Position numbers and translations under genes: made by a program
Shown here: positions 48,053 through 60,242 of the stretch, in pieces
How positions within the stretch are numbered: the first letter of the stretch is position 1
Layout of the letters: each line of letters begins with the position of its first letter
Source of the DNA: Cryptomeria japonica
Taxonomy: Eukaryota; Streptophyta; Pinopsida; Cupressales; Cupressaceae
Length of the DNA: 64,000 nt
Assembly (NCBI RefSeq): GCF_030272615.1
Contig: NC_081413.1
Coordinates: forward strand, 156,803,849 to 156,867,848
Reading direction: 5' to 3'
The notes under the pieces: model-generated
Databases searched by the model: none
What the model was told of the DNA's origin: nothing
What the model saw: only the letters and a program-made list of their open reading frames with translations

Positions 48053-51000
48053 CTGCATGATACGCAAACAAATTAATACAAAAGTGTAGGTATAAACCTG
48101 AAATGAAAGTCTGAATTGCTGAAATCTGATCCACATTAGATAATCAGAATTATTGGCGTTTGCTTGATAGAAAAGAATACCTGAAGTGAAAGGAATATGT
48201 TTCCTTCCCCGTCACGAATCTCAAAACAGCCTTTTCTTGGCTGCATAAGCATTAAACTTCTAGTAAGATATGAACTGAATAATAAATTTCACAAGTAAAT
48301 ACCCTGCCATTAACCACTGAAAATCCTTCAAACATTGTCCCACGTAAAGGGCGTTTACAATTCATGTATGTCACACACAGATGGAGTTGAGCAAAAATTA
48401 GATTTGACCAGGTACACTCGCCACTTTTCAATGTTACGAATTAGATAGCTTTTACTGAAAGTGTGTGGTTGCTATTATCAATTGTGAAGGCTAAACACTC
48501 ATATGGAACAATAAAGATAAAAACAGATAGTGCCTGAACATATTGATATTTTTTTTTGACTTGTAATAAGAAAGCAAGAATGATGCAACATAGACACAAA
48601 TGCAGCTATACACCATGCAGCTCTTATGGGAACTCCGACAATCATGTCAAGGAATCAAACTGCATCATTACTCAATGTATAAGTTGAGTCTGAATTGAAT
48701 GGATTTATATCCTTCATGAAGACAACTAAAAGTCAACCGAAATGCTAGGAGCTAAAAGATATAGCAAACTCCATTATTAAGAAGTGGAACTATTAAATTG
48801 CAAGAAAACCATATAGTTGAGAACTTAAGACCACCATAAATGAGATTGACAATGCTGAGCCCCAACTTATGCAGCATCTGAAACTGACTCAGCTATTGAA
48901 TTTAACTAGACCCAGTTTTAAAGACTGAGAAAGTCCATCAAGACTTACAAGAAACATATCATATTGACACTTGATTCATAAAAAATGAAAAATCTGTCAT
49001 TTTTCCATTTCAGTTCTCGATGTTGGTAAAGATTATTAAGGAGAACATAAGGCACTTCAGCAATAAATTTCATCAATTTATAGTTTTATAATGCAATTCC
49101 ATCAAATTTCCTCTATGGGGAGTGGATTTGCACCTTATAATTTGAGCCTCTGAAAAATTATTGATCTCAATTTCTTGCCTCAAGAACATTATCTCAACTT
49201 AATTCACTTTATAAATTGTAAAGTCAAAAATTGCATACCCTCGCAATTTCACACTATGTTTGTTTCCCGTAGTGTATTTTTGAGACATTTCAGCCCTCTA
49301 CCTTATAGCCTTTTCCCTCCCTGGTGCCAATGGCTTAGCATCTCATTGTCATTCCTCTCTTAAGTGGATATCACAAGTGCCATCCTTGTGTTAGTCCCTT
49401 GTGTTTAGATCCTTGACTATTTCGAGTGTTTCATTCCCTACCACCCTTTCAACCTGCAGATAACCACTTTGGAAATAATCCAAATGGCTACTAGCCTCTC
49501 TCTTCCCCCTCTTTGACCCATTTTTTAATTATATTTTCCATTCCCTCAAGCTATCTATCAATCTCTCTTGCAACTTGGAACTCTCCTCAAACATTCCTCC
49601 ATTGTCATCACCACTTTACGCTCTTACCAAGACTATGAAGTTCATGTAAATACTCTTCAGCACTTAAACAAGCTCGTGAGAAGTATAGAGGCATCTTGCA
49701 ACAATCAATTTCGCCTTCATTATTTCCTTCACATTTTGGCATGACTTGCTTTGTGTTATTTGCTATAAATTTTTTCATATTCCTATTGTTACTGTTGTTG
49801 AATCCCATTTACTATTGCCTTTGGTACTTGGGATCACATTCTTCATTTACTAGTATTGTTATTCTCATTTGATTACACTCTATTTAGCATTGTTATTGTT
49901 TAATTAATCCTTGAATACACTTAGGATAAAGAACAGATACATTTATTCTATCAATATCAAAACATTGGCTGTTTGTGGAGGTTGGATAAACCAGATGGAG
50001 GCTAGAACTACAAGCAAGCTCCAAAACAGCCCCAAAAACATTTTTTTCTCTTTAGGCTATGGTATCATCTAGGAGAGGATATTCAACCTTTTGGGAGTTT
50101 GTCAATATCTTCCACTCTTCTCAATTTTGCGATTTTTGTTTGATTAGATGGTTTAAATCTTTATTATTTTGCTGCTTCTTTCATTGGTGATCTTCTCGAG
50201 AGATTCTTGTTTTGCTTCAGGTACAAATTTGAGCACACGTTCCAAAGCTAATTGAGATTTTGGATGCATTCACCTTACAAACTACAACGAATTGTGTGCT
50301 GTCCACACTTACCACTAACCTCCAATCCAGAGGCTCTCGGGTTTCATCACCAAGCTCCTCTCTGTTATTGATTTACAATTTTACTTTCATCTTGTCAGTT
50401 ATGTTATCTAATTTCTGTTAAGTAGCAGTAGTTTATTTCTTTTGTAGTGTTTAGCTTTGCTTGGATAACTATAATCTTTCACAACCAAAAAATAATAGAT
50501 TAATTAGCATAATCTGTTCTGATTAGTAGTAAATTAAATTCTTTTCTTTATCAATAAGGCTAGTTAATTTGTCTGTAGTGCTTGCAAGATCATTTGATAA
50601 GCAAAAATAACTTTCCTTTGTCAAGTGAATTTTGTACACTACGTTTTGGTGTACCTGCCATTTGCACTTAGAAAACACAATGTCACAAACTTAAAAACTT
50701 TAAATAATCTGCCAACTTTGTTTTGGGATTTTAGGTTGTGTTATGAGGCCTTGTATGAACTTCACAACACAATCTTCACATTCTAACAACGTTGTCTGCA
50801 AAAGTTGTCCTAACCTCAAAATATATTACTCTCGTTCAACTGCAACCCCAATCAAGGTTGGTCCTAATGTTTAACAAATTGCCTTTCAATCAAATGACAA
50901 CTATATCTTTCAACAATGCATGTCCAACCTACTGCTCTTAAAACTGATTCCCACAAAATGGATGTTGGTCAATCACAAGACCACACAACATGTTTCTCAC

Positions 51001-54000
51001 CCCCAGGTGTGATTTGGATAAGCACTTTGACAATTTTCAAAATTTTCTGCAAGGTGAGGAAATCTCTAATGTCGTCCCTCTTGATGATGCCCTCCATAGT
51101 ATTCTTAAAAAAACTTCAAAGGGTCTCGAGTTCGTTCAAGGGCTTGTGCATATCGTTCAAAACAACATCCCTACCTTAACTACTTGCCTCAAAGGAAGTC
51201 ACAACTCCCAATCCAACATTACTGATAAGCAAATTTTAATGTCCATGTCAATACCCCTATGATCCATAGGTCATTCAACACAAATATGACCACTAGTAAT
51301 GTACAATCTAGAGCAATGCATGCTTTGTCTTTGGATTCATCCTACCTTCACAAACCATGCAATATGGATTTCTTAGCATGCACCTTAGAATCTCCATAAC
51401 ATTTGACTCACATATCTCCCTCACAAGCCTAAACTTCTTTCAATGCAACTATATCTGCGAGTATCTCACCCCCCTTGCATATCACCAACCCTATAATCAA
51501 CTACCTCGTGTAGAACGTAGGCCACCTGCAACACCAGCACCACCAACATGCCTCCTTATCCACCTCTTCTACTCATTTCCTTGTTCCACCTTATTACCAC
51601 CATAGTCCACTCTCTTGACATCACTGCCGCTCCAATTCCTACCAACTTTGAGGTGCCCCACTTTGAAAAGTACAATGGAAAGGGCAATCTGCAAACACAT
51701 GTCTACCTTCACTACACTATGTAGCAATTTTATCTTTCAAGACCAATTGCTAGCAGAGATCTTTCCACAATCGTTGAAAGGCATTGCACTTGATTGGTTT
51801 TGCTCACTTCCTTGTCATTCAATAGCTCTTTCAATCAGTTAGTAAATCAATCCTTGCAACACTATCAGACCAACATAGGCCACCAAGTCACCTTTACTGA
51901 CCCAATGCATTACAATCAAGGTTCACGTGAAAGTAGCTGATTTATTATTTAGATACTAATTTTTGTTCTCTCAAAATTCCATATGGACTACCCGATTCCA
52001 CTTTGTAAAGGGTTTTAACAGGTAACATTTAGGCTCTAATCAAGAATAAAATTGTATTGATAAGATATTCTTTTCTTCTGCATCTTTGCACAACCCCCCA
52101 CGATTATCAACAAACAATTAGCCTATTTGAGGCACCCACCTCATAGGACCATGTTGCATTGTATAAGGGTTCTTCTTTGTTTAACTATTAAAAAAAGTAT
52201 CTAGAAATAGTGCTTCTGCTGTTGTAAATAATGTTCGTGCCTCAACACCTTCTACTACCTTGGTTGCTTTTGTTACTAAACCTCAAAGAATTTAAACAAT
52301 TCACAAAATTGTCTAGTCTCTCTATTCTATCCTTCAACAACTCGTAAACAACAGTTTAGTGCAACTACCACCTATTCAACCTTTAGACACAAACCAACCC
52401 TTGCTATCTTCCTATGACATAAACACCTTTTGCCAATTCCGCAAAGTACCTAGCCATGATATCAAGAGATGTTTGCACCATAAGCACATAATGTAGGATC
52501 TCATTGATTCGAACACCATCCAAGTCTCTATCATGAATGATAAAAGTAATAAATCCATAGCAAAGTCATACCAAAACATTCAAATTTACACCAACCCTTT
52601 CTCGCAACACTCCTCAAATTTTGTCAATCTTGCTCTACTTCACCCAAACCTACCATCTCTCTCTTTTGTCAATGGGCTTTTGTACATTCCTACTAATGTC
52701 AATGGGAAACATATTTTAGTACTCATCAACCCCATTTGTATAATCAACATAGTGACAAAGTAACTTCTATGCCTATGGAATGTATAGAGACAAGTATGAG
52801 TGATTGAAAGTTCGTATAAGAACACATAATACCTTTCAATGCCTACTTTGGTTTTGCCCAATCAAAGAGCATTTTTGCCTAGTGGTCATTCCCCCTCTCT
52901 TGTGGTTATTTCCCCTTCAATTTATTAGACTTCACCAATTGCTTATGCTCCTCCACCTACCTCCTTGGTTGTTAAAGGAAAGTAATCCTTGTTGGGACAC
53001 ATTCCCATTCCTCCCCTAGTTTTGTGACCTCATATGGTGGTCTTTGTTCCTCCCTCTACCAAGCCACCCTTACCATATAAACCTCCCCTCTTGATCTCTT
53101 GGATTACAATGGTTGCTTCCATCCCTCCACCTACCTCTTTGACAATCCAAAGAAAGCCACCTATCACTTGGTATCCTCCATGTACACCTATAGTTTTCTA
53201 GTCTCCAATGGTCATTCATGTCCCTTTAACAAAGGAAAACAACCGACACTAGTAGACCCTCCTTCCACAATCGCTTATCTTGCTTGCGTCAAATGTAACC
53301 AGCTTGCAAGAGATGCATGCAACATTCAACATGTGGTTCGCAAGCATGTTACCCTATCCTATTCCAATCCCAATCCCAATCCCAATGTCCTCCCATTCAA
53401 TTGCTTCCTAATTCAAAACCCCCTTCTCAACCTCCACCTCCCCCTCCTTAGCCTAAATTACTTCCTACCCCAACCCCTTCTATACCTCTAAATCTGAATT
53501 AAAGGAAACCCACGAGGGTTTATGTAGTCTTGGATCTGTCAATTGATCCCCCCTTATCCCTATGGCCCTCGATATGCCTCCCCTACCCGAGCCATTAGAT
53601 ATGTCCAATGTTTGTGTCATATCTAAAACTACCCTAGCGTTGCTCATGGCTATTCAATGCAGCCATCATTAAGTTTTTCCTAATGTCCTTCACACCTTCA
53701 CCCAAGCACAAACCAAAGCATTATCCAATGCCATCCTTTTGTAATCCTATGCATAACCCACCTTCACCCATATTGCTAAACCTTTCTTCATCAATGCACC
53801 TCTTATTGCTCACATTAATGTTGATGGTAGTAAGAGCAAATACAACTTGTTGCATAACCTAACAATGATTCATAAGCATAGTATCCCATAAATTGCATGT
53901 TCGAATCCTTCATGGATATCCCATCACTATCATCAATCTTCATAGGGATGTTGACACTCACCTTTGTCAATGCTCAAAAGGATGTTCTTGCAACTCATAC

Positions 54001-57000
54001 TCTACATCTAGCTACAAGTGATTCTCTTAGTATGGCTCACAATAATTCCTCTATCAACTCATCTTCCTTCTTCACAAGGATGTTGACATTCACCTCTGTC
54101 AACGCTCAAAAGGATGTTCCTACAACTCATCCTCTACATCTAGCTGCAAGTGATTCTCCTAGTATGGCTCACGATAATTCCTCTATCAACTCATTTTCCT
54201 TCCTCCTATAATATCGGGAAGAGGATTATTTGATGGGCAATGAGCCCTAGAGTTGTATATTTGTCTCATTTGTATATTTGTGTTTGCATATTGTTTTGTC
54301 ATCCTTGTCATTATTCTTGATAGTTCCTCTTAGAGGACCCATGTTACCCTTGTAGCTACATGAATACAAGGGGAGCAAAATGTTGTCACTCTTCTTTTTT
54401 ATTAATCTTCTTCTATAAGCCATCTATTGCTCTTATGACATTGTGGGGACAATGCAAGTCATTTAAGTCTCTTCTATGTTTGACTCCAAAACTTTATTTG
54501 TTTGCCATGTATCATTCTTCACTTGTATTTGTAGTTTTATAGGCTTAGGGGATGATGACAATTTATTCCCTTTCTCATGATGATGACAATCATATTTTAC
54601 TTTTATATGCGCATACTAACTCCAAACTTGTAGATCTCTTTGTGTTTCATGTGATGTTCAATTCCTTGTGACATCCCCATGCTACATGATGTCATTCCAT
54701 GAGCACAATTTTACATGTTTGATGCCTCTTCCTTGAAGATATCTTTCTTGCCCTCTTCCAACCTTAAAATCAATTGCATTCTTTACATTCATGCAATTAC
54801 TTTAAAGTTGGACTCTTACTTACACACACTTCACATTATTGTCACACCCCCTAAGCATCTTCCAACCTTAAAATCAATTGCATTCTTTACATTCATGCAA
54901 TTACTTTAAAGTTGGATTCTTACTTACACACACTTCACATTATTGTCACACCCCCTAAGCATCAATAGCATATGAAGCACCTAGCATGAGACAACTTGTT
55001 AGCTTATGGGCCTTCATATGTCCTACCTTGGTATCAAATGAGCCACCTAACATAACACAATTTGTTAAACCATGTGCTTCATATGATTTATTGTTTCAAA
55101 TACTTTTCATTATCAACCTACAACCTAGTTTGTAGGGCCTATGCTTCATAAAATATTGTATGTTTCCTAGCCCTTGTGTGCTATCCCTCGTTTTTGTTAT
55201 AACATATTTAATTTCCAATATTTTATTTTTTATACTTTATATGCATATTTGCATATTTCAAAAACATGCTAAAGTGGAAACAAAATGTAACATCAAAAAT
55301 CACATACCCCTGCAATTTTATGCTATATTTTGTGCTCACTTTGATGTTTGTCTCCCCTAGTGTGCTTTTAGGCCATTTCAAAAGTGTCATCCTAGTGTTA
55401 ATTCATGGTGTTTAGACCCTTGTTAAACTAAAAATGTTTAGGCACTAGTGCAACAAGCAAGAATCTGCACAATGAAATAGTCTCACATCATTTTGTCAAT
55501 ACTTGACCATTTTGAGCATTTCATTCCTTGCCACCCTTTCAAATTGCACGTAACCACTCTAGAGAGAATCGAAACAACTACTCACCTCTCTCTTCCTCTT
55601 CTATGACCCATTTTTATTAATTATCATTTATATTCTCTCGAGCTATCTATTAATCTCTCTTGCAACTTGGAACTCTCGTCAAGCATTCCTTCAGTGTTAA
55701 CTACGCTATTAAGTTCATGTAAAGACTCTTAAACACTCTATCAAGCTTGTGAGAAGTATAGTGACATCTTGCAACAATCAATTTGCCCTCTATTGTTTCC
55801 CTTTAGCTTTGTGAGGTGACTTCCATTGTGTTGTTTGTTTCAAACTTCTTTATTTCTTATTGTTATTGTTGTTGGATCCCATTTGCTATCACCTTAGTAC
55901 TTGGGATCACATTCTTCATTTACTAGCATTGTTATTCTCATTTTATTGCACTCTATTTAACAATGTTACTTTTCTTTCACTCATTAATACACTTACAAAA
56001 AAGAACACACATTTATAATTATCAAAACCATAGTTGAAAAAATTGACTCAACAAAAACTCAGCAAGGCCCAAAAATGCAACTCGGCAAAAATTTGGCAAT
56101 CAGCACCGTTAAAAATTGATTAAATTTCATTAGAAACGCATTTTTTTGCAAAATTCAAGAAGGAGATGCATCTAATGAGTTAATAAATAAGTACATAAAA
56201 GAAACAAGATATAATTATATTTGATTGATTTAAATGCAAATTGGGTACAAAATAGCACCCTCATGTGGAATGAGGGTGGCTGATAGTCTGAAACAAAACG
56301 TAAACAGCGAATTGTTTTTGTAAAACTGAAAGTAAATACTACATCAAAGAATTTTACATTTTCCTATTCCCAGCTCTAGCGAAAACTAGGGGAGAGTTAG
56401 AACTAGAGGTTTTAGACTAGGAGTCCACTGTGGCTCCTCCGCCTCACAAAAAACAAGGTCAAGAGTAGCACCCCTCATGGTGGTTCAAGGGTGAGAATGA
56501 GAGAGGTAGAGAGATAGGTCTAGATCTTGGGGCAAAGAAGAGAGATAGAGTGGTAGAGAGAGGGGATAGAGGAAAGTAATATGGACCAAGATAGGTCTAG
56601 AATTCAGGGCAAATAAAGTGAGTGAGATAGAGAGACCGAGAGAATGCTGATTAGAGCCTGCTGATTACTAAAATTTGACTGTCTGAAAATTATAATATCT
56701 TTTAAATGCTAAAATTTGCATTAACCACTCTCAATCATCCTACAATATATACATGAAATATAACTTAAATTGATTTATACTTAAATGATATATTTCATGT
56801 ATATATTCTAATGAAGAGAATGAGACTAACTTGAAGAAATAAAAAATTAGATAATTTTTAGACGCATCTAGGTCTCTTTTTTTATACAAACGAGTTTTTG
56901 CTAGAGAATCACCGAGATTTTGTGTAAAACTCAATGACTTTTCTCTACAAGTTTTTAGCTAACAAACTCACAGAGCCAAAAAACTTCTAAGTTTAAAAAC

Positions 57001-60000
57001 TCGCCAAGGGATCTGCAAGTCTTGCATCTATGATCAAAACATTGGTTGTCTATGGTGTTATGAGGTATTCACACATCGCCCCATCACAAATGGGGACCCC
57101 ACTTTTTTTCTGCTTTCTAGGGTAGCGTTAGAATCCTTAGCTTTTAGCCTTTGCATCAGAGGGGCATAGGTGGTCAAAAAGTTAGGAGTCAGATGGATAG
57201 CCTTGTGTAAGGTGTAAAATGAGTGAGTCAGAACCTTGACTTCATGTGCATAACCTCAAGAGCATACTTCATCACTATCACTTTTGGAGCAAATTTCCCT
57301 TTTAAGCCCTCATGAGGTAAATTTGACATGTTTTTTGTAGATAAAGACTTGAGAAACCTAAGGATTGAGCTGATCACACAATGAAGTGACTAGAGGAAAG
57401 TTTGTTTTAGTTTGAAATTCACTTCATCTTCAAACCTAGGAGAAGCACCTTCATGTCTTAAAGAAGTGGAGCGAAATTTTTTACTTAATGTACTCAACCA
57501 CATGAGCGAACTTCATGTTTGGAGGTACATGAGCGAATTTTCCCTAAGAACCTTGTTGAGTGTGTGTGTGAGTGTAAGGATCGAATCAATGAAGCAACAA
57601 AAGAATTGAAGTGGAGTTCGTTTGAAATTCATTTCATCTCCAAGTCCTCAAGAACTTCATGTTGAACTTCAAAAATCAATGCGCATCAGCGAACTTCAAG
57701 AATCCATGCATATGAGCGAACTTCAAGAAACAAGGGGGATGAGCAAACTTCAAGGATCAACCCATATGAGCAAACTTCATGAGTTGAAGGAGAAGAGCGA
57801 ATTTGTTTCATTTACTCAAAATGGGATGCCAAACAATCAATAGATCATTTCCTTGTGCCAATTTGATGTCTTAACAGAGAACAACTTTGAATTTGAGTGA
57901 TGAAAGGTAAGTTAGAGGGCTATTTCAAGATTCATGATATATGAGCGAACTTCAAGGATGAAAGGACATGAGCGAACTTCAAGAATGAAGGGAGATGAGT
58001 GAACTTCAAGAATGAAGGGAGATGAGTGAACATCATGTTTAAGGTTATATGAGCGAACTTCATGACTTGGGAACTCAATGACCTGAGCGAACTTCATATT
58101 TCAAGGTAGATGAGCGAATTTCACAAAATGGAGTATATGAGCAAACTTCAAGGATTGAGAAGGATGAGCGAACTTCACAACTTAAGACATACGAGCGAAC
58201 TTCAAGATTCAGCATTCATGAGCGAACTTCAAAAATCAAGGTAGATGAGCAAACTTCAAAAATCAAGGCACATGAGCGAATTTCATATTTTGAGGATGAA
58301 TGAACTTCAAAAATCAATGCATATGAGCGAACTTCATGATTTGACCTACACGAGCAAACTTCAAAAATAAAGGTATATGAGAGAAGTTCAAGATTCAAAG
58401 GAGATGAGCGAATTTTCTTAATGTCTTGATGCACTAATCAAACATTGTTTAGCGCCCTCTAAACTAATTCAAAATTTAAAGAAAAGAGGGGATAAGATAC
58501 TTTCGAGTATTTTATCTTGTGTTCGCATGTGCATAAAAAAATCACATCAACATATGGAGGTTGGATAAACCAAAACTAGGGCTTGACCTAGAAGCAAGCT
58601 TAAAAACAGCCACAAAAGTATATCTCATAAAATACAATTTTCATTTGCGAGCTGATATTCAGCCTTTTGGGAGCTTGTCAATATCTTTCCCTCTTCCTTT
58701 TCAATAATGTCATTTTCATTTGATTAGATAGTTTAAATCTTTATAATTCTGCTTCTTCTTTCACTCATGATCTTCTCATGAGTTTTTGTTTTGCTTCTTT
58801 TATAAAACTGGGGGCACGCATTTCAAAGCAAACTGAGATTCTTAACATGTTCACTATACAAACTACAATGCATCCACCATCAACTTCTGCACTTAGCACT
58901 AGCGTCTAATCCAAAGGCTCTTGAATTTCATCACCAAATTCCTCTCTATTATTGTTTTACAGCATCTGCTTTCATCTCGTCAATTCTGTTATCTAATTTA
59001 TGTTAAACAACAACAATTTATTTCTTTTGTAGTGTTTTCGCTCGCTTAGACATCTATAACCTTTCACAATTAAAATACATTAGATTAGTTAGTATAATCT
59101 GCTCTAATAAATAGTAGATTAAGTTCCTTTATCAGAAAGGCTAGTTAATCTGAGTGTAGTGCTTGCGCGATCAATCGAGAAGGAAAAATGACCTTTTGTT
59201 TGTTGAGTCAAAATTTGTACATTGCCAGAATCAAGTGAGACCTTGGACAATAAGTGACTGCATCATGTCCATATATCATTACATGCAGTTGGGCACTATT
59301 CGAACCTGAGATTTTGACATGCAGAGTCCTAGAGTACATGAAGAAGTTCTACACATGCAATTGGTTTCTGATGACAAACCCAAAGAAAGTTCTAAAGAGA
59401 TTAACAAAGAAAAGAATTACTACTTTTAAACATATGTTTGGAAAGGATTATGGCATTAGACCACATAATCTTGAAAAGATTTCATTAGTAGTCCAAATAA
59501 TTGCATGAAATCGCTACCCACCAACAAAAGCCTTCAAGTTAATTACAATTATAGTTGCTCAAAAACATGACAGACCCAAAACGTAATGAACAAAACTCAG
59601 CTATTAAAGGCAAAATAAGATTGGTGACAATAGTGATAGGAAGATTAAATAATTTGATGAAAGATATGATGGATCTTGCAGCGTTACCCATGCAGATGCC
59701 TTAATGGTCCAAAAGACTTGTTTTAATGTTTATAAGAATAAATCTTCCTTCTTCCTTCTTTGTCACCACGTGAAACCAATTTGGCATATGGAGGGCCCCT
59801 TATGAAAGCATTCACCAAGTAAAATGTTTTCCACTTAACCCATTTATTCTTCCCCAAATTGTGCTACGCTACCCCATTTCAAATTCAAACACGTGACCTC
59901 CACTATAGATGACACAACTTCACCATTATGCCAACTCAGGCTGTACATAAGCTAATGATGGAAGGTTCAGCATTTATCCTTCTGAGCATATACAATAAAT

Positions 60001-60242
60001 ATCTTCAGAACACAGAATAATACCCTTGATACTGAGTTCTAAAATTAAAAAACAAGCGTGATATAGTTGTGATATTTGATCACTGGAGATGATTTTTTTC
60101 AGGAAGGGTGGAACTAACAAGTTGAAAGGTACAAAAGAAAATTACCTTTTCTGGATTGATTGTCACTTCCACATCAGGAATAGCCCCTTTCAGCTCTTTT
60201 TCCACCTTTAATGCCCTCACCTTGAAACACTGGCATTGTTTA
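47972..60242 (-). CDS. Rdx-family selenoprotein H-like protein (Cys form), last three exons
   Basis: Three minus-strand exons join in phase: 60242-60146, 48240-48181 and 48052-47972. The first exon begins with the last base of a split codon that would complete Cys, so its start reads C-K-Q-C, the CxxC redox motif of the family where animal SELENOH has selenocysteine at the fourth position. It continues FKVRALKVEKELKGAIPDVE. The next exon reads PRKGCFEIRDGEGNIFLSLQ, and the last DMPRPFTKLKQHDLDG to a TGA stop. The order (CxxC, INPEKPRKGCFEIR, RPFTKLK) is that of plant selenium-binding, SELENOH-like thioredoxin-fold proteins, thought to be nuclear redox proteins. Splice sites are canonical. Upstream exons, with CxxC Cys1 and a basic N-terminus, were not found up to 64 kb. 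Confidence 0.85.
48181..48240 (-). CDS. SELENOH-like gene, penultimate exon
   Basis: Exactly 20 codons, phase 0 at both ends. Acceptor CTTATGCAG/CCAAG and donor CTTCAG/GTATTC. It carries the conserved GCFEIR strand. The intron to the terminal exon is 128 bp. Confidence 0.85.
49217..50638 (+). repeat. Gypsy-C 5' LTR
   Basis: Shared landmarks with the 3' copy: TCTCTCTTGCAACTTGGAAC, GGGATCACATTCTTCATTTA, GAGGTTGGATAAACCA, TTTATTTCTTTTGTAGTGTT and AAGGCTAGTTAAT, all in the same order. Confidence 0.8.
51634..52520 (+). pseudogene. Gypsy-C gag and knuckle remnants
   Basis: PTNFEVPHFEKYNGKGNLQT, then in another frame FPQSLKGIALDWFCSLP (51760-51810) and QLVNQSLQHYQTNIG follow the Tat/Athila-type gag. 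At 52411-52520 CQFRKVPSHDIKRC with CLHHKHIM and DLIDSN resembles the Tat-style knuckle, with Arg for the first His. It is frameshifted and interrupted by stops. Confidence 0.65.
53946..54209 (+). repeat. 132-bp tandem duplication (two units)
   Basis: Units 53946-54077 and 54078-54209 both contain GGATGTTGACANTCACCT and TATGGCTCACNATAATTCCT. The period is a multiple of three (44 codons), so both units stay in one open frame. Confidence 0.8.
54755..54962. repeat. 104-bp tandem duplication, nearly identical
   Basis: Units 54755-54858 and 54859-54962, starting CTTCCAACCTTAAAATCAAT, differ at only one position that I can see (C/T in the GGACTC/GGATTC part). It must be recent compared with the surrounding decayed element. 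Confidence 0.9.
56029..57032. mobile_element. Non-autonomous hAT-type DNA transposon
   Basis: Ends CATAGTTG and CATCTATG are near-perfect inverted repeats (CATAGTTG versus CATAGATG), flanked by a perfect 8-bp duplication ATCAAAAC (56021-56028 and 57033-57040). Removing one copy plus the element restores the Gypsy-C LTR sequence. It is 1004 bp with no transposase. 8-bp duplications are the hAT hallmark. Confidence 0.8.
57056..58552 (+). mobile_element. Solo LTR of the X1 LTR family
   Basis: 1497 bp from TGTTATGAGGTATTCACACA to ATCACATCAACA, flanked by perfect TATGG (57051-57055 and 58553-58557). Its start, with ACACATCGCCCCATCACAAA followed by TGGGGACCCC, corresponds to the X1 start read on the minus strand. 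Its end (CATCAACA) resembles the X1 end (CGTCAACA). Here the two ends are only 1.5 kb apart and no ORF lies between. Confidence 0.8.
57500..58425 (+). repeat. Minisatellite of about 27 bp with core GAGCGAACTTC
   Basis: Roughly twenty imperfect copies of ATGAGCGAACTTCAAGNNT, with spacing near 27 bp in the cleanest part (57940-58060 and 58140-58260). A gap of unrelated sequence lies at about 57810-57940. The motif GAGCGAACTTC also occurs at 9098 in X1. Confidence 0.8.
59735..59940 (-). mobile_element. tRNA-derived SINE
   Basis: On the minus strand CCTGAGTTGGCATAATGGTG carries a perfect pol III A box (TGGCATAATGG, 59933-59923), and about 30 bp on GTGTTTGAATT (59892-59882) fits a decayed B box. 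The phrase AGTGGAGGTCACG between them is typical of plant Au-like SINEs. The 3' end is uncertain. Confidence 0.65.
60146..60242 (-). CDS. SELENOH-like gene, CxxC exon
   Basis: 97 nt, one base plus 32 codons. Acceptor CTTGTGCAG/TAAAC, donor GAAAAG/GTAATT. The codon split leaves Cys1 of CxxC across the junction with an upstream exon not seen here. Confidence 0.85.

Larger units (their letters stand above)
52521..55285. other. Gypsy-C internal DNA, mostly non-coding
   Basis: Pyrimidine-rich with short frames only. No RT or integrase motif was found. It includes two tandem duplications (listed separately). Confidence 0.5.
49217..59221 (+). mobile_element. Gypsy-C: old Ty3/gypsy relic inside the intron
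   Basis: Direct repeats 49217-50638 and 55286-59221 (less two insertions) start TGTAA and end TTTGTACA. Between them are gag and knuckle remnants but no recognisable RT or integrase. The LTRs are highly diverged by eye (roughly a fifth of positions or more), so it is much older than Gypsy-B. It lies on the + strand, opposite to the gene. Confidence 0.75.
55286..59221 (+). repeat. Gypsy-C 3' LTR, split by two insertions
   Basis: Segments 55286-56028, 57041-57055 and 58558-59221 match the 5' LTR in order. Only the 15-bp segment between the two insertions survives in the middle. Confidence 0.8.
48241..60145 (-). other. 11.9 kb intron of the SELENOH-like gene
   Basis: Bounded by the donor after 60146 and the acceptor before 48240. 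About 10 kb is Gypsy-C with its nested insertions. The remaining pieces (48241-49216 and 59222-60145) show no gene, apart from a SINE in the latter. Confidence 0.8.

Noticed and set aside
57500-58425. Regular short repeats resembling a CRISPR array
   Set aside because: The repeats are imperfect, about 27 bp in total period with no unique spacers, and sit in a plant LTR.
59254-59508. 84-codon open frame in the host intron
   Set aside because: No domain, no relation to neighbours, and it lies on the strand opposite the host gene between a dead element and a SINE.
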